Notes: generated by a model not told the origin, from the letters alone. A DNA stretch of 64,000 bases from Rhodospirillum sp. (GCA_013822765.1 PNKY01000002.1:124001-188000), one strand, 5' to 3'; positions 9,199 through 18,754 are shown, counted from the stretch's first letter. Translations and numbers: made by a program.

Positions 9199-10128
9199 CT
9201 ACCGGAAATTCGGATCGCGCTGCAAGGGCGGCGTCTGCTCGGACAAGGCGGTCTTGACGCCCATGAGCTGAGCCGGCTTCAGGCCCATGCGGCGGCAGAT
9301 GCCGAGCGTCAGGTCGGCGCGGTTCAGCGTGTAGATGTGGAACTCGTTGATGCCGGAGGATTGCAGCGCGCGCATCTGCTCGGTCGCGACCATGGCGGCG
9401 ACCAGGCGGCGGGTGTCGGGATCCTCGTCCAGCCCGTCGAACAGATCGGCCAGCCAGTCGGGCACCTTGGCGCCGCACATGGCGGCGAACTTGGTCATCT
9501 GCGCAAACTGCGTGACGGGCAGGATGCCCGGCACGATCGCGCCGCTGACGCCGGCGGCAGCGGCGCGGTCCAGGAAATCAAGGTAGGTCTGGTTGTCGAA
9601 GAAGAACTGGGTGATGGCGCGGTCGGCGCCGGCGTCGAACTTGCGCTTCAGGTTCTCGATGTCCGATTGCGGCGAGTTCGCCTGCGGATGGGTCTCCGGA
9701 TAGCAGGCGACGCTGATCTCGAAGTTGGCGATCCGCTTGATGCCCGCCACCAGCTCGGCGGCGTTGGTGAAGCCGTCGGGGTGCGGGACGTAAGAGCTCC
9801 CGGCGGGCGGATCGCCGCGCAGCGCCACGATGTGCCGCACGCCGGCAGACCAATAACGCCGCAACAGGTCCTCGATCTCGCTCCGACTCTGGCCGACGCA
9901 GGTCAGGTGCGCCGCCGGCCGCAAATGCGTCTCGGTAAAGATCCGCGTGACGGTCTCGAAGGTCTGGTCCTGGGTGCCGCCGCCCGCGCCGTAGGTGACG
10001 GAGACATAGTCCGGCAGCAGGGGCTCCAGCGCGCGGATGGCCGCCCACAATTGGGCCTCGGCCGCCGGCGTCTTGGGTGGAAAGAACTCGAAACTGACGG
10101 CTGGCTTGGGCGCCCGCGGCGTCGTCAT
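9199..10128 (-). CDS. metF: Methylenetetrahydrofolate reductase
   Basis: 309 residues from the ATG at 10128; a GTG at 10137 lies only 2 nt after the GGAGG and is a poorer start. MetF is the FAD enzyme that reduces 5,10-methylene-THF to 5-methyl-THF for methionine synthesis. Seen: SFEFFPPKT near the N-terminus with the catalytic Glu, VSVTYGAGG, HLTCVGQSR, and VALRGDPP in the barrel. Length is standard. No methionine synthase gene adjoins it, and I do not see a SAM-riboswitch consensus in its leader. Confidence 0.95.
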   Translation of the reverse strand: MTTPRAPKPAVSFEFFPPKTPAAEAQLWAAIRALEPLLPDYVSVTYGAGGGTQDQTFETVTRIFTETHLRPAAHLTCVGQSRSEIEDLLRRYWSAGVRHIVALRGDPPAGSSYVPHPDGFTNAAELVAGIKRIANFEISVACYPETHPQANSPQSDIENLKRKFDAGADRAITQFFFDNQTYLDFLDRAAAAGVSGAIVPGILPVTQFAQMTKFAAMCGAKVPDWLADLFDGLDEDPDTRRLVAAMVATEQMRALQSSGINEFHIYTLNRADLTLGICRRMGLKPAQLMGVKTALSEQTPPLQRDPNFR

Positions 10129-10493
10129 ACTCGGCACGTCCTCCAGAGGCGACTGGACATATTCCTAGAAACGGCGCGCACAAGAGAAAAACAGTCGCTT
10201 CCAGGCTGAATCCTACGTAGCGGAAACGGCTGGGGCTTACAACTTTCAAAACAAAGACATCAGAGGGGATGGGCAGGCCGCGCTTAGTCAGCAACAACGC
10301 GCGGCAGTTGACCTAGGTCGATCGATGTAGGTGGGAACTCGCTGCTACGCTTGTGAGTTCGCGCCGATTATTTGCTCCATACATTTGGATAGGTGGGGCC
10401 TCCTGCAGTTTTTCAGTATTCCTTAACATCGCCCCGACACACTCGTCTGGCGTGAACAGAGATTCGCGTGTTCACCCAGATGAGAGGGATTCC
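10129..10493. other. 365-bp divergent intergenic region (metF / peroxidase)
   Basis: This non-coding stretch separates metF (minus) from the peroxidase operon (plus) and must hold both promoters. The one clear element is the FNR/FixK-like palindrome at 10308-10321. No riboswitch or small ORF with a convincing ribosome-binding site was found. Confidence 0.6.
10308..10321. promoter_or_regulatory. Possible FNR/FixK-type site
   Basis: The sequence TTGACCTAGGTCGA matches the TTGA-N6-TCAA pattern of Crp/Fnr-family oxygen regulators at 7 of 8 positions and contains the perfect palindrome GACCTAGGTC. It lies about 170 bp before the peroxidase start. The fit to a haem/copper electron-transfer operon is suggestive but unproven. 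Confidence 0.3.
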
Positions 10494-11540
10494 ATGCGCC
10501 GTTTCTTGCGCAGCAGCACGATGATCGCCAGCGCGATCGGCATTTGCGTCGCGGCCGGCAGCGCCGTCGCCGAGCAGGTCGCGTCGGCCCAGCCGGGCGA
10601 TGCCGACATCGCCGCGATGAAAAAACTCTATGTACGGCCGACCGAGATTCCGTTTCCGAAAGACAACGCCTACGCCCCGGCCAAGGCCGAGCTCGGCAAG
10701 ACGCTATTCTTCGATCCCCGGCTGTCGCGCTCCGGCGTGCAGGCCTGCGTGTCGTGCCATAATCCGAGCTTCGGTTGGGAGGATGGCCACAAGACCGCCG
10801 TCGGCGAGAACATGCTCGTGCTCGGCCGCAACTCGCCGACCATCATCAATCGCGCCTGGGGCGAAATCTTCTTCTGGGACGGCCGCGCCGAATCGCTCGA
10901 GAAGCAGGCGACCGGCCCGATCACCGCGGCCGGCGAGATGAACACGCCGATGGACGTGCTGATCGACCGCCTCAAGGGCATCTCCGGCTATCAGAAAAAG
11001 TTCGACGAGGTGTTCCCCGGCGAGGGCATCACCGAAAAGAACATCGCTGCCTCGATCGCCACCTTCGAGCGTACCATCGTCTCCGCCGAGGCGCCGTTCG
11101 ACCGCTGGGTCGCCGGCGACGAGAAGGCGGTCAGCGAGGACGCCAAGCGCGGCTTCGTGCTGTTCAACACCAAGGCCAACTGCGTCAGCTGCCATTCCGG
11201 CTGGACCTTCACCGACGACAGCTTCCATGACATCGGCCTGACGGCGACCGACGATGTCGGCCGCGCCAAGATCGTGCCCGGCGTGCCGGAGCTGCAATAC
11301 GCCTTCAAGACGCCCGGCCTGCGCAACATCGACCAGCGCGCGCCCTACATGCACGACGGCTCAATGGCGACGCTCGAGGATGTTGTCCGCCATTATGTCG
11401 ATGGCATCGAGCAACGGCCGAGCCTCGATGCCGAGATGAAGCCGCTGGCGTTGAACGATCAGGAGGTCAAGGACCTGGTCGCTTTCATGGAAACCCTGAC
11501 CGGTCAGGACCGTCCGATGACGCTCCCGGTCCTGCCGTAA
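10494..11540 (+). CDS. Di-haem cytochrome c peroxidase (MauG/CcpA family)
   Basis: 348 residues from the ATG at 10494, preceded by GAGAGGGA. An N-terminal signal peptide is followed by two c-type haem sites: CVSCH at about residue 85 and CVSCH at about 229. Family motifs include GKTLFFDPRLS, RNSPTIIN, FWDGRAESLEKQA, and the C-terminal FKTPGLRNI...PYMHDG. These periplasmic enzymes reduce hydrogen peroxide with electrons from cytochrome c or a small copper protein; MauG relatives oxidise protein residues. A cupredoxin gene 24 bp downstream is the likely electron donor. The sequence alone does not separate peroxidase from a MauG-like role. Confidence 0.92.
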   Translation: MRRFLRSSTMIASAIGICVAAGSAVAEQVASAQPGDADIAAMKKLYVRPTEIPFPKDNAYAPAKAELGKTLFFDPRLSRSGVQACVSCHNPSFGWEDGHKTAVGENMLVLGRNSPTIINRAWGEIFFWDGRAESLEKQATGPITAAGEMNTPMDVLIDRLKGISGYQKKFDEVFPGEGITEKNIAASIATFERTIVSAEAPFDRWVAGDEKAVSEDAKRGFVLFNTKANCVSCHSGWTFTDDSFHDIGLTATDDVGRAKIVPGVPELQYAFKTPGLRNIDQRAPYMHDGSMATLEDVVRHYVDGIEQRPSLDAEMKPLALNDQEVKDLVAFMETLTGQDRPMTLPVLP

Positions 11541-11564
11541 GACAAGAAAAGAGGACTTAGTCAC

Positions 11565-11876
11565 ATGAGATTCGTTGCCATCATCATCGCTGCCCAGCTG
11601 GCGTTCGTCGCCGCGGCGTCGGCGGACGAAATCACGGTCGGCCAGGCCGGCAAGGCGTTCAATCCCGGCGACCTGCAGGTCAAGGTCGGCGACAGCGTGA
11701 AGTTCAACAACGACGACACGGTTACGCACGCCGTCCTGGTCAAGGGTCCGCACGAGAGCAACCTCGGCCAGATCAAGCCCGGCGATGCCAAGGCGGTCAG
11801 CTTCGACCAGACCGGCACCTACGACGTCAAGTGCGCCATCCATCCCAAGATGAAGCTGACCATCACGGTGCAGTAG
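11565..11876 (+). CDS. Single-domain periplasmic cupredoxin
   Basis: 103 residues with a signal peptide (cleavage near ASA-D21) and a compact plastocyanin/amicyanin-like fold. The type 1 copper ligands are visible as His55 (VTHAV), Cys90, His93 and Met96 (CAIHPKM). Such proteins shuttle electrons in the periplasm. Placed 24 bp after the di-haem peroxidase, it is the probable electron donor for that enzyme. A GAGGACTTAG ribosome-binding region precedes the ATG. Amicyanin- or pseudoazurin-type naming is not resolved. Confidence 0.9.
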   Translation: MRFVAIIIAAQLAFVAAASADEITVGQAGKAFNPGDLQVKVGDSVKFNNDDTVTHAVLVKGPHESNLGQIKPGDAKAVSFDQTGTYDVKCAIHPKMKLTITVQ

Positions 11877-11900
11877 CCCGTAGCCCGAGAGATTTTCAAC

Positions 11901-13571
11901 ATGTCCATCCGCATCAAGTTGCTGATCGCCTGCCTGGTCCTGCTCGGCGTGTTCGTCGGCAAAGGGTTCTACGCGCAGCAGACGGTCAACTCGCTCGGCA
12001 AGCTGGCCGTCGATATGTACGACGGGCCGGTCATGTCGGTGAACTACGTCCAGTTGGCCGTGCGCGGCTTCGACGATGCCGCCGACTTCCTGAGCACGAC
12101 GACGCAGTTCGACAACCGGGTCAACTGGCAGGAAGCGGTTCCGCAGTTCGACAGCCAGATCAAGGAACTGCTGGAGAATTTCTCGGTCGTGAAGGAGCGC
12201 GCCACGACCGACGAGTCGCGCGCCAAGGTGGATGAGGCGGTCGCTGTCATCGAGCAATGGCGCGCTGCCGCGATCACGCGCCTGGGCGGCGCGGAAGGTG
12301 GCGCCATCGCGCTGCTCGACGACACCCAGATGGACGTCCTGCACCAGAAGGCGACCACGGCGCTCGACGAGCTGACCGAGATGATCCTGGCCGATGGCTA
12401 TGCCGCGCGCGAATCCGCCGGCGAGACCCTGACGGCGGCGGCCCAGGAGGAATGGATGATCACTGGCGGCATCGCCGTGATGGTCCTGCTGGTGTGCTGG
12501 CTGCTGTCCCGGATGATCATGGGACCGCTCAAGAAGGCGATGGATGCCGCGCGCACGATCGCGGGCGGAAACCTGGAACAGGAGATCAAGGCGCGCGCCA
12601 CCGACGAGTTCGGCCGCCTGCTGCAGGCGCTGGAAGCCATGCGCGGCGAACTGCGCAAGCAGCGCGACCAGGAGACCGAGGCGGCGCACCGCCAGGCGAC
12701 GGACGCCGCGGCCAAGGCCGAGCGTCAGCAGCGCATCGACAGCATGAGCCAGACCTTCGCTCAGCGCGTCGAGCAGCTGATGCAGGGCGTCTCGACCGCC
12801 TGCAGCACGCTCAACGAGACCTCGCAGCAGATGGATGGCCTCGCCAGCCGCACCAACACCATCGCGGTCGATGCCAAGCAGAATGCCGAGCAGGCCAGCG
12901 GCAGCGTCGTCGTCATCTCGAGCGCGACCGAGCAGCTGTCGAGCTCGATCGACCAGATTGCCGATCTGGTGGGCAGGTCCGCCACCATCAGCAACGAGGC
13001 CGTGACACGCATGAACCAAACCTCGAAGACGGTCGGCGCGCTCAACGACATGTCGCTCAAGGTCGGCGAAGTGGTGGTCCTCATCCGCTCGATCGCGGAG
13101 CAGACCAACCTGCTGGCGCTGAACGCGACCATCGAGGCGGCGCGCGCCGGCGAAGCCGGCCGCGGCTTTGCGGTGGTGGCGCAGGAAGTGAAGGCGCTGG
13201 CGACCCAGACCGCGCGCGCGACCGAGGAGATCGAATCCCAGGTCGAGGCGATGCAGTCGGCGTCCGGCACGACCAACCAGGCGTTCCAGGATTTCGTCGG
13301 GATCGTCGGGCAGATCAGCGCCATGGCGGGCGACGTTTCGCGCGCCGTCAGCGAGCAGAGCCAGTCAACCCGCGAGATCTCGCAGAACGCCACCACGACG
13401 GCGAGTGGCGCCAGCCAGCTCACCGCCACCATCAGCGACCTGGGCGAAGCCTCGCAGCAGACCGGCCAGGCCTCGTCCCGCGTCATGAGCGCGACCCAGG
13501 ACGTGTCCGAGCAGGCGCGCCTCATCAACGACGAGATCGTGCGCTACGTGCGCGAGATGCGGTCGGCTTAG
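11901..13571 (+). CDS. Methyl-accepting chemotaxis protein
   Basis: 556 residues: TM1 (about 5-25), a periplasmic helical sensor of about 160 residues, TM2 (about 187-208), a HAMP domain (about 209-262, [21 protein letters not shown]), and a cytoplasmic signalling domain with the tip [18 protein letters not shown] and [13 protein letters not shown]. The C-terminus lacks an NWETF-type CheR/CheB pentapeptide. It begins 24 bp after the cupredoxin stop, forming an apparent three-gene operon. That suggests the receptor senses redox state, peroxide, copper or a linked metabolite, which is inference. No cytoplasmic che genes are in the window. Confidence 0.93.
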   Translation: MSIRIKLLIACLVLLGVFVGKGFYAQQTVNSLGKLAVDMYDGPVMSVNYVQLAVRGFDDAADFLSTTTQFDNRVNWQEAVPQFDSQIKELLENFSVVKERATTDESRAKVDEAVAVIEQWRAAAITRLGGAEGGAIALLDDTQMDVLHQKATTALDELTEMILADGYAARESAGETLTAAAQEEWMITGGIAVMVLLVCWLLSRMIMGPLKKAMDAARTIAGGNLEQEIKARATDEFGRLLQALEAMRGELRKQRDQETEAAHRQATDAAAKAERQQRIDSMSQTFAQRVEQLMQGVSTACSTLNETSQQMDGLASRTNTIAVDAKQNAEQASGSVVVISSATEQLSSSIDQIADLVGRSATISNEAVTRMNQTSKTVGALNDMSLKVGEVVVLIRSIAEQTNLLALNATIEAARAGEAGRGFAVVAQEVKALATQTARATEEIESQVEAMQSASGTTNQAFQDFVGIVGQISAMAGDVSRAVSEQSQSTREISQNATTTASGASQLTATISDLGEASQQTGQASSRVMSATQDVSEQARLINDEIVRYVREMRSA

Positions 13572-13805
13572 GCACGACACCCTGCGGCTGTCTGACTCAG
13601 TGGTACTAGCGTCTAGGCGGGGTCCAGGGCGAGTGGCCTCGGGCTGCGAATCCCCGCCGCGTTGCGCCCTGATTCCGCCGCAAAGCTTCATCGGAACGCC
13701 ATGACTCCGTGCGCAAGGCGCCACAGCCCAGCGCTGTAATCGCGCCGGTCGATCAAACGATCGGCCGTCAGGTTTAGCCAGCGATCTCCTTAGGGGCACC
13801 TCATC

Positions 13806-16064
13806 ATGTCAACGTTCCTTCTTCCCGTCGCAGTCCTCGACTGCAGCGGACGCTTGTTGTCGCGCGCTCGGGGCGCAGCGGCGGCTTTCCTTGCGTTACT
13901 GATCTCACTCCTTCTCGCGACGTCCGCGGTCCACGCGCAGTCGAGCGAAGAAGCGCCGAAGGGCGGGCTGTTCTTCAAGTCGGACAAGGCCGGCGTGCTC
14001 TATGAGGCGCCGATCCTGCGGACCGACGTCAAGCTGGCGGTCGCGGGCACGATCGTGCGGGCGACAGTGCGGCAGCACTTCGTCAATCCGTCGAGCGCCT
14101 GGCTCGAGGGCGTCTATGTGTTTCCGCTGCCGGAGCAGTCGGCGGTCGACCATCTGGTGATGGAAATCGGCGAGCGGCGCGTGGTCGGCCAGATCAAGCC
14201 GCGCGAGGAGGCCAAGAAGGTGTATGAACAGGCGGCCGCCGCGGGTCAGCATGCCAGCCTGGTGGAGAGCGAACGGCCCAACATCTTCACGACCTCGGTG
14301 GCCAACATCGGGCCGGGCGAGAAGATCGTGGTGGAGATCCAGTATCAGGACCGGGTCTCAATCGACGCCGGCACCTATAGCCTGCGCTTTCCCATGGTCG
14401 TCGGTCCGCGTTACATCCCGGGCGACGCGATCAACCTGGTGGCGGACCGGTCCAACGGCGGCGGCTGGGCCGATGACACGACCCGCGTTCCCGATGCCAG
14501 CCGGATCACGCCGCCGGTGCTGCATCCGCGCGAGGGCAAGATCAATCCGGTCACGATGAGCATCGATTTCGCGCCGGGCTTCCCTGTCGAGCGCGTCACC
14601 AGCCTCTACCACCCGGTCGTCGCGACCGACGCCAACGGATCGAAGGTGATCACGCTGGCCGAAGGCGACGTGCCGGCCGACCGCGACTTCGTGCTCGAAT
14701 GGATTCCCAAACCGAGTGCGGCGCCGGCCGCCAGCCTGTTCGCCGAGCAGCGCGGCGACGATGTCTACCTCTTCGCCATGCTGACGCCAGCGACGGCAGA
14801 GCAGGCGGAGACACCGCGTCTGCCGCGCGACGTCGTCTTTGTGATCGACACCTCCGGGTCCATGGGCGGGACGTCGATCGACCAGGCCAAGGCGGGGCTG
14901 CTGCTGGCGCTGGACCGGCTGACGCCGGCCGACCGCTTCAATGTCATCCAGTTCAACTCCATCACCGATTCGCTCTATGGCGAGCTGAAGCCGTGGACCG
15001 GCGAAACGCTGCGGGAGGCCAGGGCCTATGTCGATCGGCTGAAGGCCACCGGCGGCACGGAGATGCGGCCGGCGCTGCAGCTGGCGCTCGACGGCGAGAC
15101 GTCGCCGGGTCGCCTGAAGCAGGTGATATTCCTGACCGACGCCGCCGTCGGCAACGAAGCCGAGCTGTTCGACGACATCGCCCGGCGGCTCGGCGACGCC
15201 CGCCTCTTCACCATCGGCATCGGCACGGCGCCGAACAGCTACTTCATGCGCAAGGCGGCAGAGCTCGGCCGCGGCAGCTTCACCTATATCGGCGACGTCA
15301 CCGAGGTGGGCGAGCGCATGACCGAGCTGCTGCGCAAGCTTGAGCAGCCTGCGATCACAGATATCGCAGTGCGTTGGCCGGACGGACTGCCGGCGAGCGC
15401 GGAGATGTATCCGGCGACCGTGCCCGACATCTATGTGGGCGTGCCCGTGACGTTCACCGCCCGGCTGCCGGGGACGAAGCTGGATCAGCTGAGCGGCCTG
15501 CTGGCGATCGAAGGGGAGGACGGCGACGCAGCCTGGCGCCACGGCATCGACATCGGCCAGGCGCGCAGCGGTGCCGGAGTCGCCGCCGTGTGGGCGCGCG
15601 CCAAGCTGTCCGCCATCGAGGACGGACAATGGCATGGCGCAGACCCGGCCCGCGTGCGCGAAGCCGCGACGGCGCATGCCCTCGCCTACGAGCTGGTCAG
15701 TTCCTACACCAGCCTGGTCGCTGTCGACGAAGAAGTGGTGCGGCCGCACAACGAGACCCTGACCTCGGCGCAGGTGCCTACCAACCTGCCGCACGGCTGG
15801 GTCTACGAGAAGGTGTTCGGTCCTGGAAGCGACGGCGGTACCAACCTGCCGCAGCCCGGCCAACTGATGCGCAAGATCAACTTCACGGGCACGCCGCTCG
15901 ACGGCCTCGCCCTGCCGAAGACGGCGACGCCGGCGATGGTGCACCTGCTGATCGGCCTGTTGCTGACGGTCGCGGCGCTGACAATCCATCTGCTGTACCG
16001 CCGGAGGCGCACGCAAGGACCGGCTACGGACGCGCTCTCCATGGCCGCTCGCCGCATCGCATGA
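13806..16064 (+). CDS. Sortase-target protein with VIT and VWA domains
   Basis: 752 residues: a long N-terminal signal peptide (to about 40), a VIT domain (about 55-185, RQHFVNPSSAWLEGVYVFPL), a VWA domain with MIDAS DTSGSMGG at about residue 348, a C-terminal beta region, then LPKTA (703-707), a hydrophobic helix (about 711-731) and RRRR. This is the architecture of the marine proteobacterial sortase target family. The tail is a sorting signal with Ala in place of the Gly of LPXTG. It overlaps the sortase gene by ATGA and is presumably its dedicated substrate, transferred to an unknown acceptor at the envelope. Confidence 0.92.
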   Translation: MSTFLLPVAVLDCSGRLLSRARGAAAAFLALLISLLLATSAVHAQSSEEAPKGGLFFKSDKAGVLYEAPILRTDVKLAVAGTIVRATVRQHFVNPSSAWLEGVYVFPLPEQSAVDHLVMEIGERRVVGQIKPREEAKKVYEQAAAAGQHASLVESERPNIFTTSVANIGPGEKIVVEIQYQDRVSIDAGTYSLRFPMVVGPRYIPGDAINLVADRSNGGGWADDTTRVPDASRITPPVLHPREGKINPVTMSIDFAPGFPVERVTSLYHPVVATDANGSKVITLAEGDVPADRDFVLEWIPKPSAAPAASLFAEQRGDDVYLFAMLTPATAEQAETPRLPRDVVFVIDTSGSMGGTSIDQAKAGLLLALDRLTPADRFNVIQFNSITDSLYGELKPWTGETLREARAYVDRLKATGGTEMRPALQLALDGETSPGRLKQVIFLTDAAVGNEAELFDDIARRLGDARLFTIGIGTAPNSYFMRKAAELGRGSFTYIGDVTEVGERMTELLRKLEQPAITDIAVRWPDGLPASAEMYPATVPDIYVGVPVTFTARLPGTKLDQLSGLLAIEGEDGDAAWRHGIDIGQARSGAGVAAVWARAKLSAIEDGQWHGADPARVREAATAHALAYELVSSYTSLVAVDEEVVRPHNETLTSAQVPTNLPHGWVYEKVFGPGSDGGTNLPQPGQLMRKINFTGTPLDGLALPKTATPAMVHLLIGLLLTVAALTIHLLYRRRRTQGPATDALSMAARRIA

Positions 16065-16639
16065 GCCTGGTCCTGTACCGTCGCCTGACCCTCGCGGTGG
16101 TCCTCGGCCTCGGCCTGTGGCAGATCGGCGAGGGGCTGTGGATCCCGGCCAAGGCATGGCTGGCGCAGCAGCTGATCGCCCAGGCCTGGGATGAGGCGAT
16201 GGCCACGCGGCGGCCGGTGCCGCCCTGGCCTTGGGCCGACACAACGCCGGTGGCGCGCCTCGTCGTGCCGGCGCTGGGCGTGGACCAGGTCGTCCTTGCC
16301 CATGCGACCGGCCGCACGCTGGCCTTCGGACCGGCGCATCTCGACGGAAGTCCCGCTCCCGGCGCGGCCGGCCTCTCGGTGATCAGCGGTCATCGCGATA
16401 CGAACTTCCGGTTCCTGGCCGATGTGGTCCCGGGCACCGCCCTGCGGATCCAGCGCGCCGACGGCACCTGGGTGGATTATGTGATCCGGGAGGTCCAAGT
16501 CGTGGACGGGCGAAAAGTGAGGCTGCCGCTGGTCGGCAACGGACCGCCGCAGCTGGCGCTGACCACCTGCTATCCGTTCGATGCGGTGATGCCTGGCGGG
16601 CCGCTGCGCCTCGTCGCCCTGGCCGAGGCGGTGCCTTAG
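16061..16639 (+). CDS. Class GN sortase
   Basis: 192 residues. The ATG at 16061 overlaps the stop of the substrate gene (ATGA). There is one N-terminal TM helix, then a sortase domain with all three catalytic residues: His111 (SGHRDT), Cys170 (TTCYPF) and Arg183 (GGPLRLV). Class GN sortases occur in Gram-negative bacteria next to one VIT/VWA substrate; they cleave the LPXT(A/G)-like signal and are anchored in the inner membrane facing the periplasm. Length is typical. Confidence 0.93.
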   Translation: MSLVLYRRLTLAVVLGLGLWQIGEGLWIPAKAWLAQQLIAQAWDEAMATRRPVPPWPWADTTPVARLVVPALGVDQVVLAHATGRTLAFGPAHLDGSPAPGAAGLSVISGHRDTNFRFLADVVPGTALRIQRADGTWVDYVIREVQVVDGRKVRLPLVGNGPPQLALTTCYPFDAVMPGGPLRLVALAEAVP

Positions 16640-16658
16640 ACGGGCGACCCGGTCGGCC

Positions 16659-17174
16659 TCAAGCGGGTGGCGACACGAAGTCCGCGTAGGCGCGCAGCCG
16701 ATCGGTTTCGATCGGCGCATCCACCAGCGCCACGATCGGTGTCGTCATCATCTCGAACCACCACTCCAGCAGGTCTTCAGCAGCTTGCAGGTTGTCGGCC
16801 GTCACGCGCACCGCGACATAGTCCGCGCCATCCTCGGCCGCGACCATGCAGGCGTGCCGTTCCAGCGGGCATTCGGTGCCGAGCACCAGGCCATCGCCGA
16901 GCTTGGCCCGCATAGCACGCACGCGTGCTGCATCAGTGAGATGGAGGCCATCGGCCTGCAGCGCGTTGCGGCGCTCGACGTCATCGACGACGAGGGCGGG
17001 GCGGTCGGCGGCCTGGATGCGATTGACCGCCGCGCGCGCGGCGTCCACCGGTAGATCGGCAGGCAGCAGCACACTGGCGGCCTCGGGATGCGCGAGCGCG
17101 CGGTTCAACGCCTCCTCGAATCCGGAACCCGCCGGCAAGCGGAAGAACAAGCGGCAGTGGTGCGCGTCGCTCAA
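16659..17174 (-). CDS. ThiE-like (thiamine phosphate synthase superfamily) protein
   Basis: 171 residues, TTG start overlapping the aldolase stop (TTGA). It shows a reduced TIM-barrel pattern as in ThiE: RPALVVDDVERRNALQADGLHL, GLVLGTECPLERHACMVAAEDGADYVAV. It is shorter than true ThiE (about 210 residues) and lacks a recognisable pyrophosphate-binding TxG motif, so synthase activity is doubtful. ThiE-like proteins of this size often follow class I aldolase in alphaproteobacteria. Translational coupling to fbaB is likely. Confidence 0.7.
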   Translation of the reverse strand: MSDAHHCRLFFRLPAGSGFEEALNRALAHPEAASVLLPADLPVDAARAAVNRIQAADRPALVVDDVERRNALQADGLHLTDAARVRAMRAKLGDGLVLGTECPLERHACMVAAEDGADYVAVRVTADNLQAAEDLLEWWFEMMTTPIVALVDAPIETDRLRAYADFVSPPA

Positions 17175-18091
17175 TCCTTGCTCTGATAGATATTGATAAT
17201 GCCGTCGAGCAGCTTCAGCGCATCGGCGCGCGGGCGCTGGAAGGTGTTGCGGCCGATGATCGAGCCGTTGCCGCCGCCGTCGCGGATCGCGCGCGCTTCC
17301 TCGAAGATGCCGTCCTCGCCCTTGGCGGCGCCGCCGGAGAACACCACGATGCGCCGGCCGTTGAAGCAGGACTGCACGACGTGGCGGATGCGCGCCGCGC
17401 CGCTGGAGACGTCGATCTTCTCCTTCTCGTAGACCTTCTTGGCTTCAGCCAGCTCGAGGAAGTTGGTCGGCGGCTTCACCTTGATGATGTGGGCGCCGAG
17501 CAGCGCCGCCATGTGGGCCGCATAAGCGCAGATGTCGATCGCGGTCTCGCCTTCCTTGGACAGCGCGTCGCCGCGCGGATAGGACCAGACCACGACCGCG
17601 AGGCCGACCGATTTCGCTTCCTCCGCCAGATCGCGGATCTCCTGCATCATCTCGAAGGCGTAGTCGGAGCCCGGATAGATCGTGAAGCCGATTGCCGAGC
17701 AGCCGAGCCGCAGCGCATCGCCGACCGAGCCGGTGATCGCCTGGTCCTTCGCCTTGGCGAGCGAGTTGGAGGAGTTGACCTTGAGGATGGTCGGGATCTG
17801 TCCGGCAAAGGTCGCGGCGCCGGCTTCGATCATGCCGAGTGGCGCGGCGTAGGCGTTGAGCCCCGCCTCGATCGCCAGCTCGAAGTGATAGTGCGGATCG
17901 TAGGCCGGCGGGTTGGGCGCGAAGCTGCGTGCCGGCCCGTGCTCGAAGCCCTGGTCGACCGGCAGGATGACCAGCTTGCCGGTGCCGCCGAGGCGGCCCT
18001 GCATCAGGATGCGGGCGAGGTTCGCCTTGGTGCCTGGATTGTCGCTCTCGTAGTTGGAGAGGATTTTCTGGACTGCGGGGGTGAGCTTCAT
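17171..18091 (-). CDS. fbaB: Class I fructose-bisphosphate aldolase (FbaB type)
   Basis: 306 residues from the ATG at 18091 (MKLTPAVQKILSNY is the family N-terminus). It belongs to the DeoC/FbaB aldolase group: LVILPVDQGFEHGP, a Schiff-base lysine region in HIIKVKPP, and FSGGAAKGEDGI near the C-terminus. The enzyme interconverts fructose-1,6-bisphosphate and triose phosphates in glycolysis and gluconeogenesis. It serves with gap and tkt encoded 6 kb away. Confidence 0.92.
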   Translation of the reverse strand: MKLTPAVQKILSNYESDNPGTKANLARILMQGRLGGTGKLVILPVDQGFEHGPARSFAPNPPAYDPHYHFELAIEAGLNAYAAPLGMIEAGAATFAGQIPTILKVNSSNSLAKAKDQAITGSVGDALRLGCSAIGFTIYPGSDYAFEMMQEIRDLAEEAKSVGLAVVVWSYPRGDALSKEGETAIDICAYAAHMAALLGAHIIKVKPPTNFLELAEAKKVYEKEKIDVSSGAARIRHVVQSCFNGRRIVVFSGGAAKGEDGIFEEARAIRDGGGNGSIIGRNTFQRPRADALKLLDGIINIYQSKD

Positions 18092-18268
18092 GGGAGGGGT
18101 CCTCGTGTGATCGGGCGGCGTATCAACGCCGGAAGCGCGGAAAGGGTTCATACCGCACCAGCGAAGGGCATTTCAATCCGGCCTTGCTGTCCTGCCGCGG
18201 GATTGCGAGGATGCCGGCGAGGACCGCACTGGGTTCGCGCAACATACTGGGGAAAAAGGAAGATTTCC

Positions 18269-18754
18269 ATGCAAGGTTCGACTCGCAGAGGGTTCGGGCT
18301 GGCCTGCCTGCTTGTGACAATTATGACATCCGTTGGCGCTCTTGCCGATGATGCTGTTTTGACTTTTTCCGGCAAGGTGCCGGGCGGTGCAGTGACCTTG
18401 ACGCGCGACGAGATCGCCAAGCTGCCCCAGCGCGAGCTGACCGAGCAGCCAACGAGTTTTCCGCAGCCGATGAAGTTCAAGGGGCCATCGCTCACCGACG
18501 TGCTGAAGCTGGCCGGCGCGACCGGCGGTGACATCACGCTGTCGGCGGCGGATGACTACAAGGTCGACATCACCGCCGACGACATGACGAAGTTCGCCCC
18601 GATCCTGGCGATCGAGAAGGATGGAGTCCGAATGGCGCCAGACGATTTCGGTCCGTTCTTCGTAATGTGGCCGTTCAAGGAGAAACCCGAGATCGATATC
18701 GAGGCCTATCAGGCCAAGGCGATCTGGTCGGTGGTGAAGATCGAGGTCAAATGA
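18269..18754 (+). CDS. Exported molybdopterin-binding-domain protein
   Basis: 161 residues, ATG at 18269 after a GGAAAAAGGAAG ribosome-binding region. A signal peptide (to about residue 27) precedes a small domain resembling the oxidoreductase molybdopterin-binding fold: LTRDEIAKLPQRELT, FKGPSLTDVLKLAG, DDYKVDITADDM, PDDFGPFFVMWPF. Small stand-alone versions without the cofactor-ligating Cys are common, and none is seen here, so catalysis is doubtful. Its stop overlaps the next start (ATGA), indicating coupling. Confidence 0.75.
   Translation: MQGSTRRGFGLACLLVTIMTSVGALADDAVLTFSGKVPGGAVTLTRDEIAKLPQRELTEQPTSFPQPMKFKGPSLTDVLKLAGATGGDITLSAADDYKVDITADDMTKFAPILAIEKDGVRMAPDDFGPFFVMWPFKEKPEIDIEAYQAKAIWSVVKIEVK

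Noticed and set aside
10129..10300. SAM riboswitch in the metF leader
   Set aside because: The leader shows no recognisable SAM-I or SAM-II core; only unrelated AT/GC stretches.
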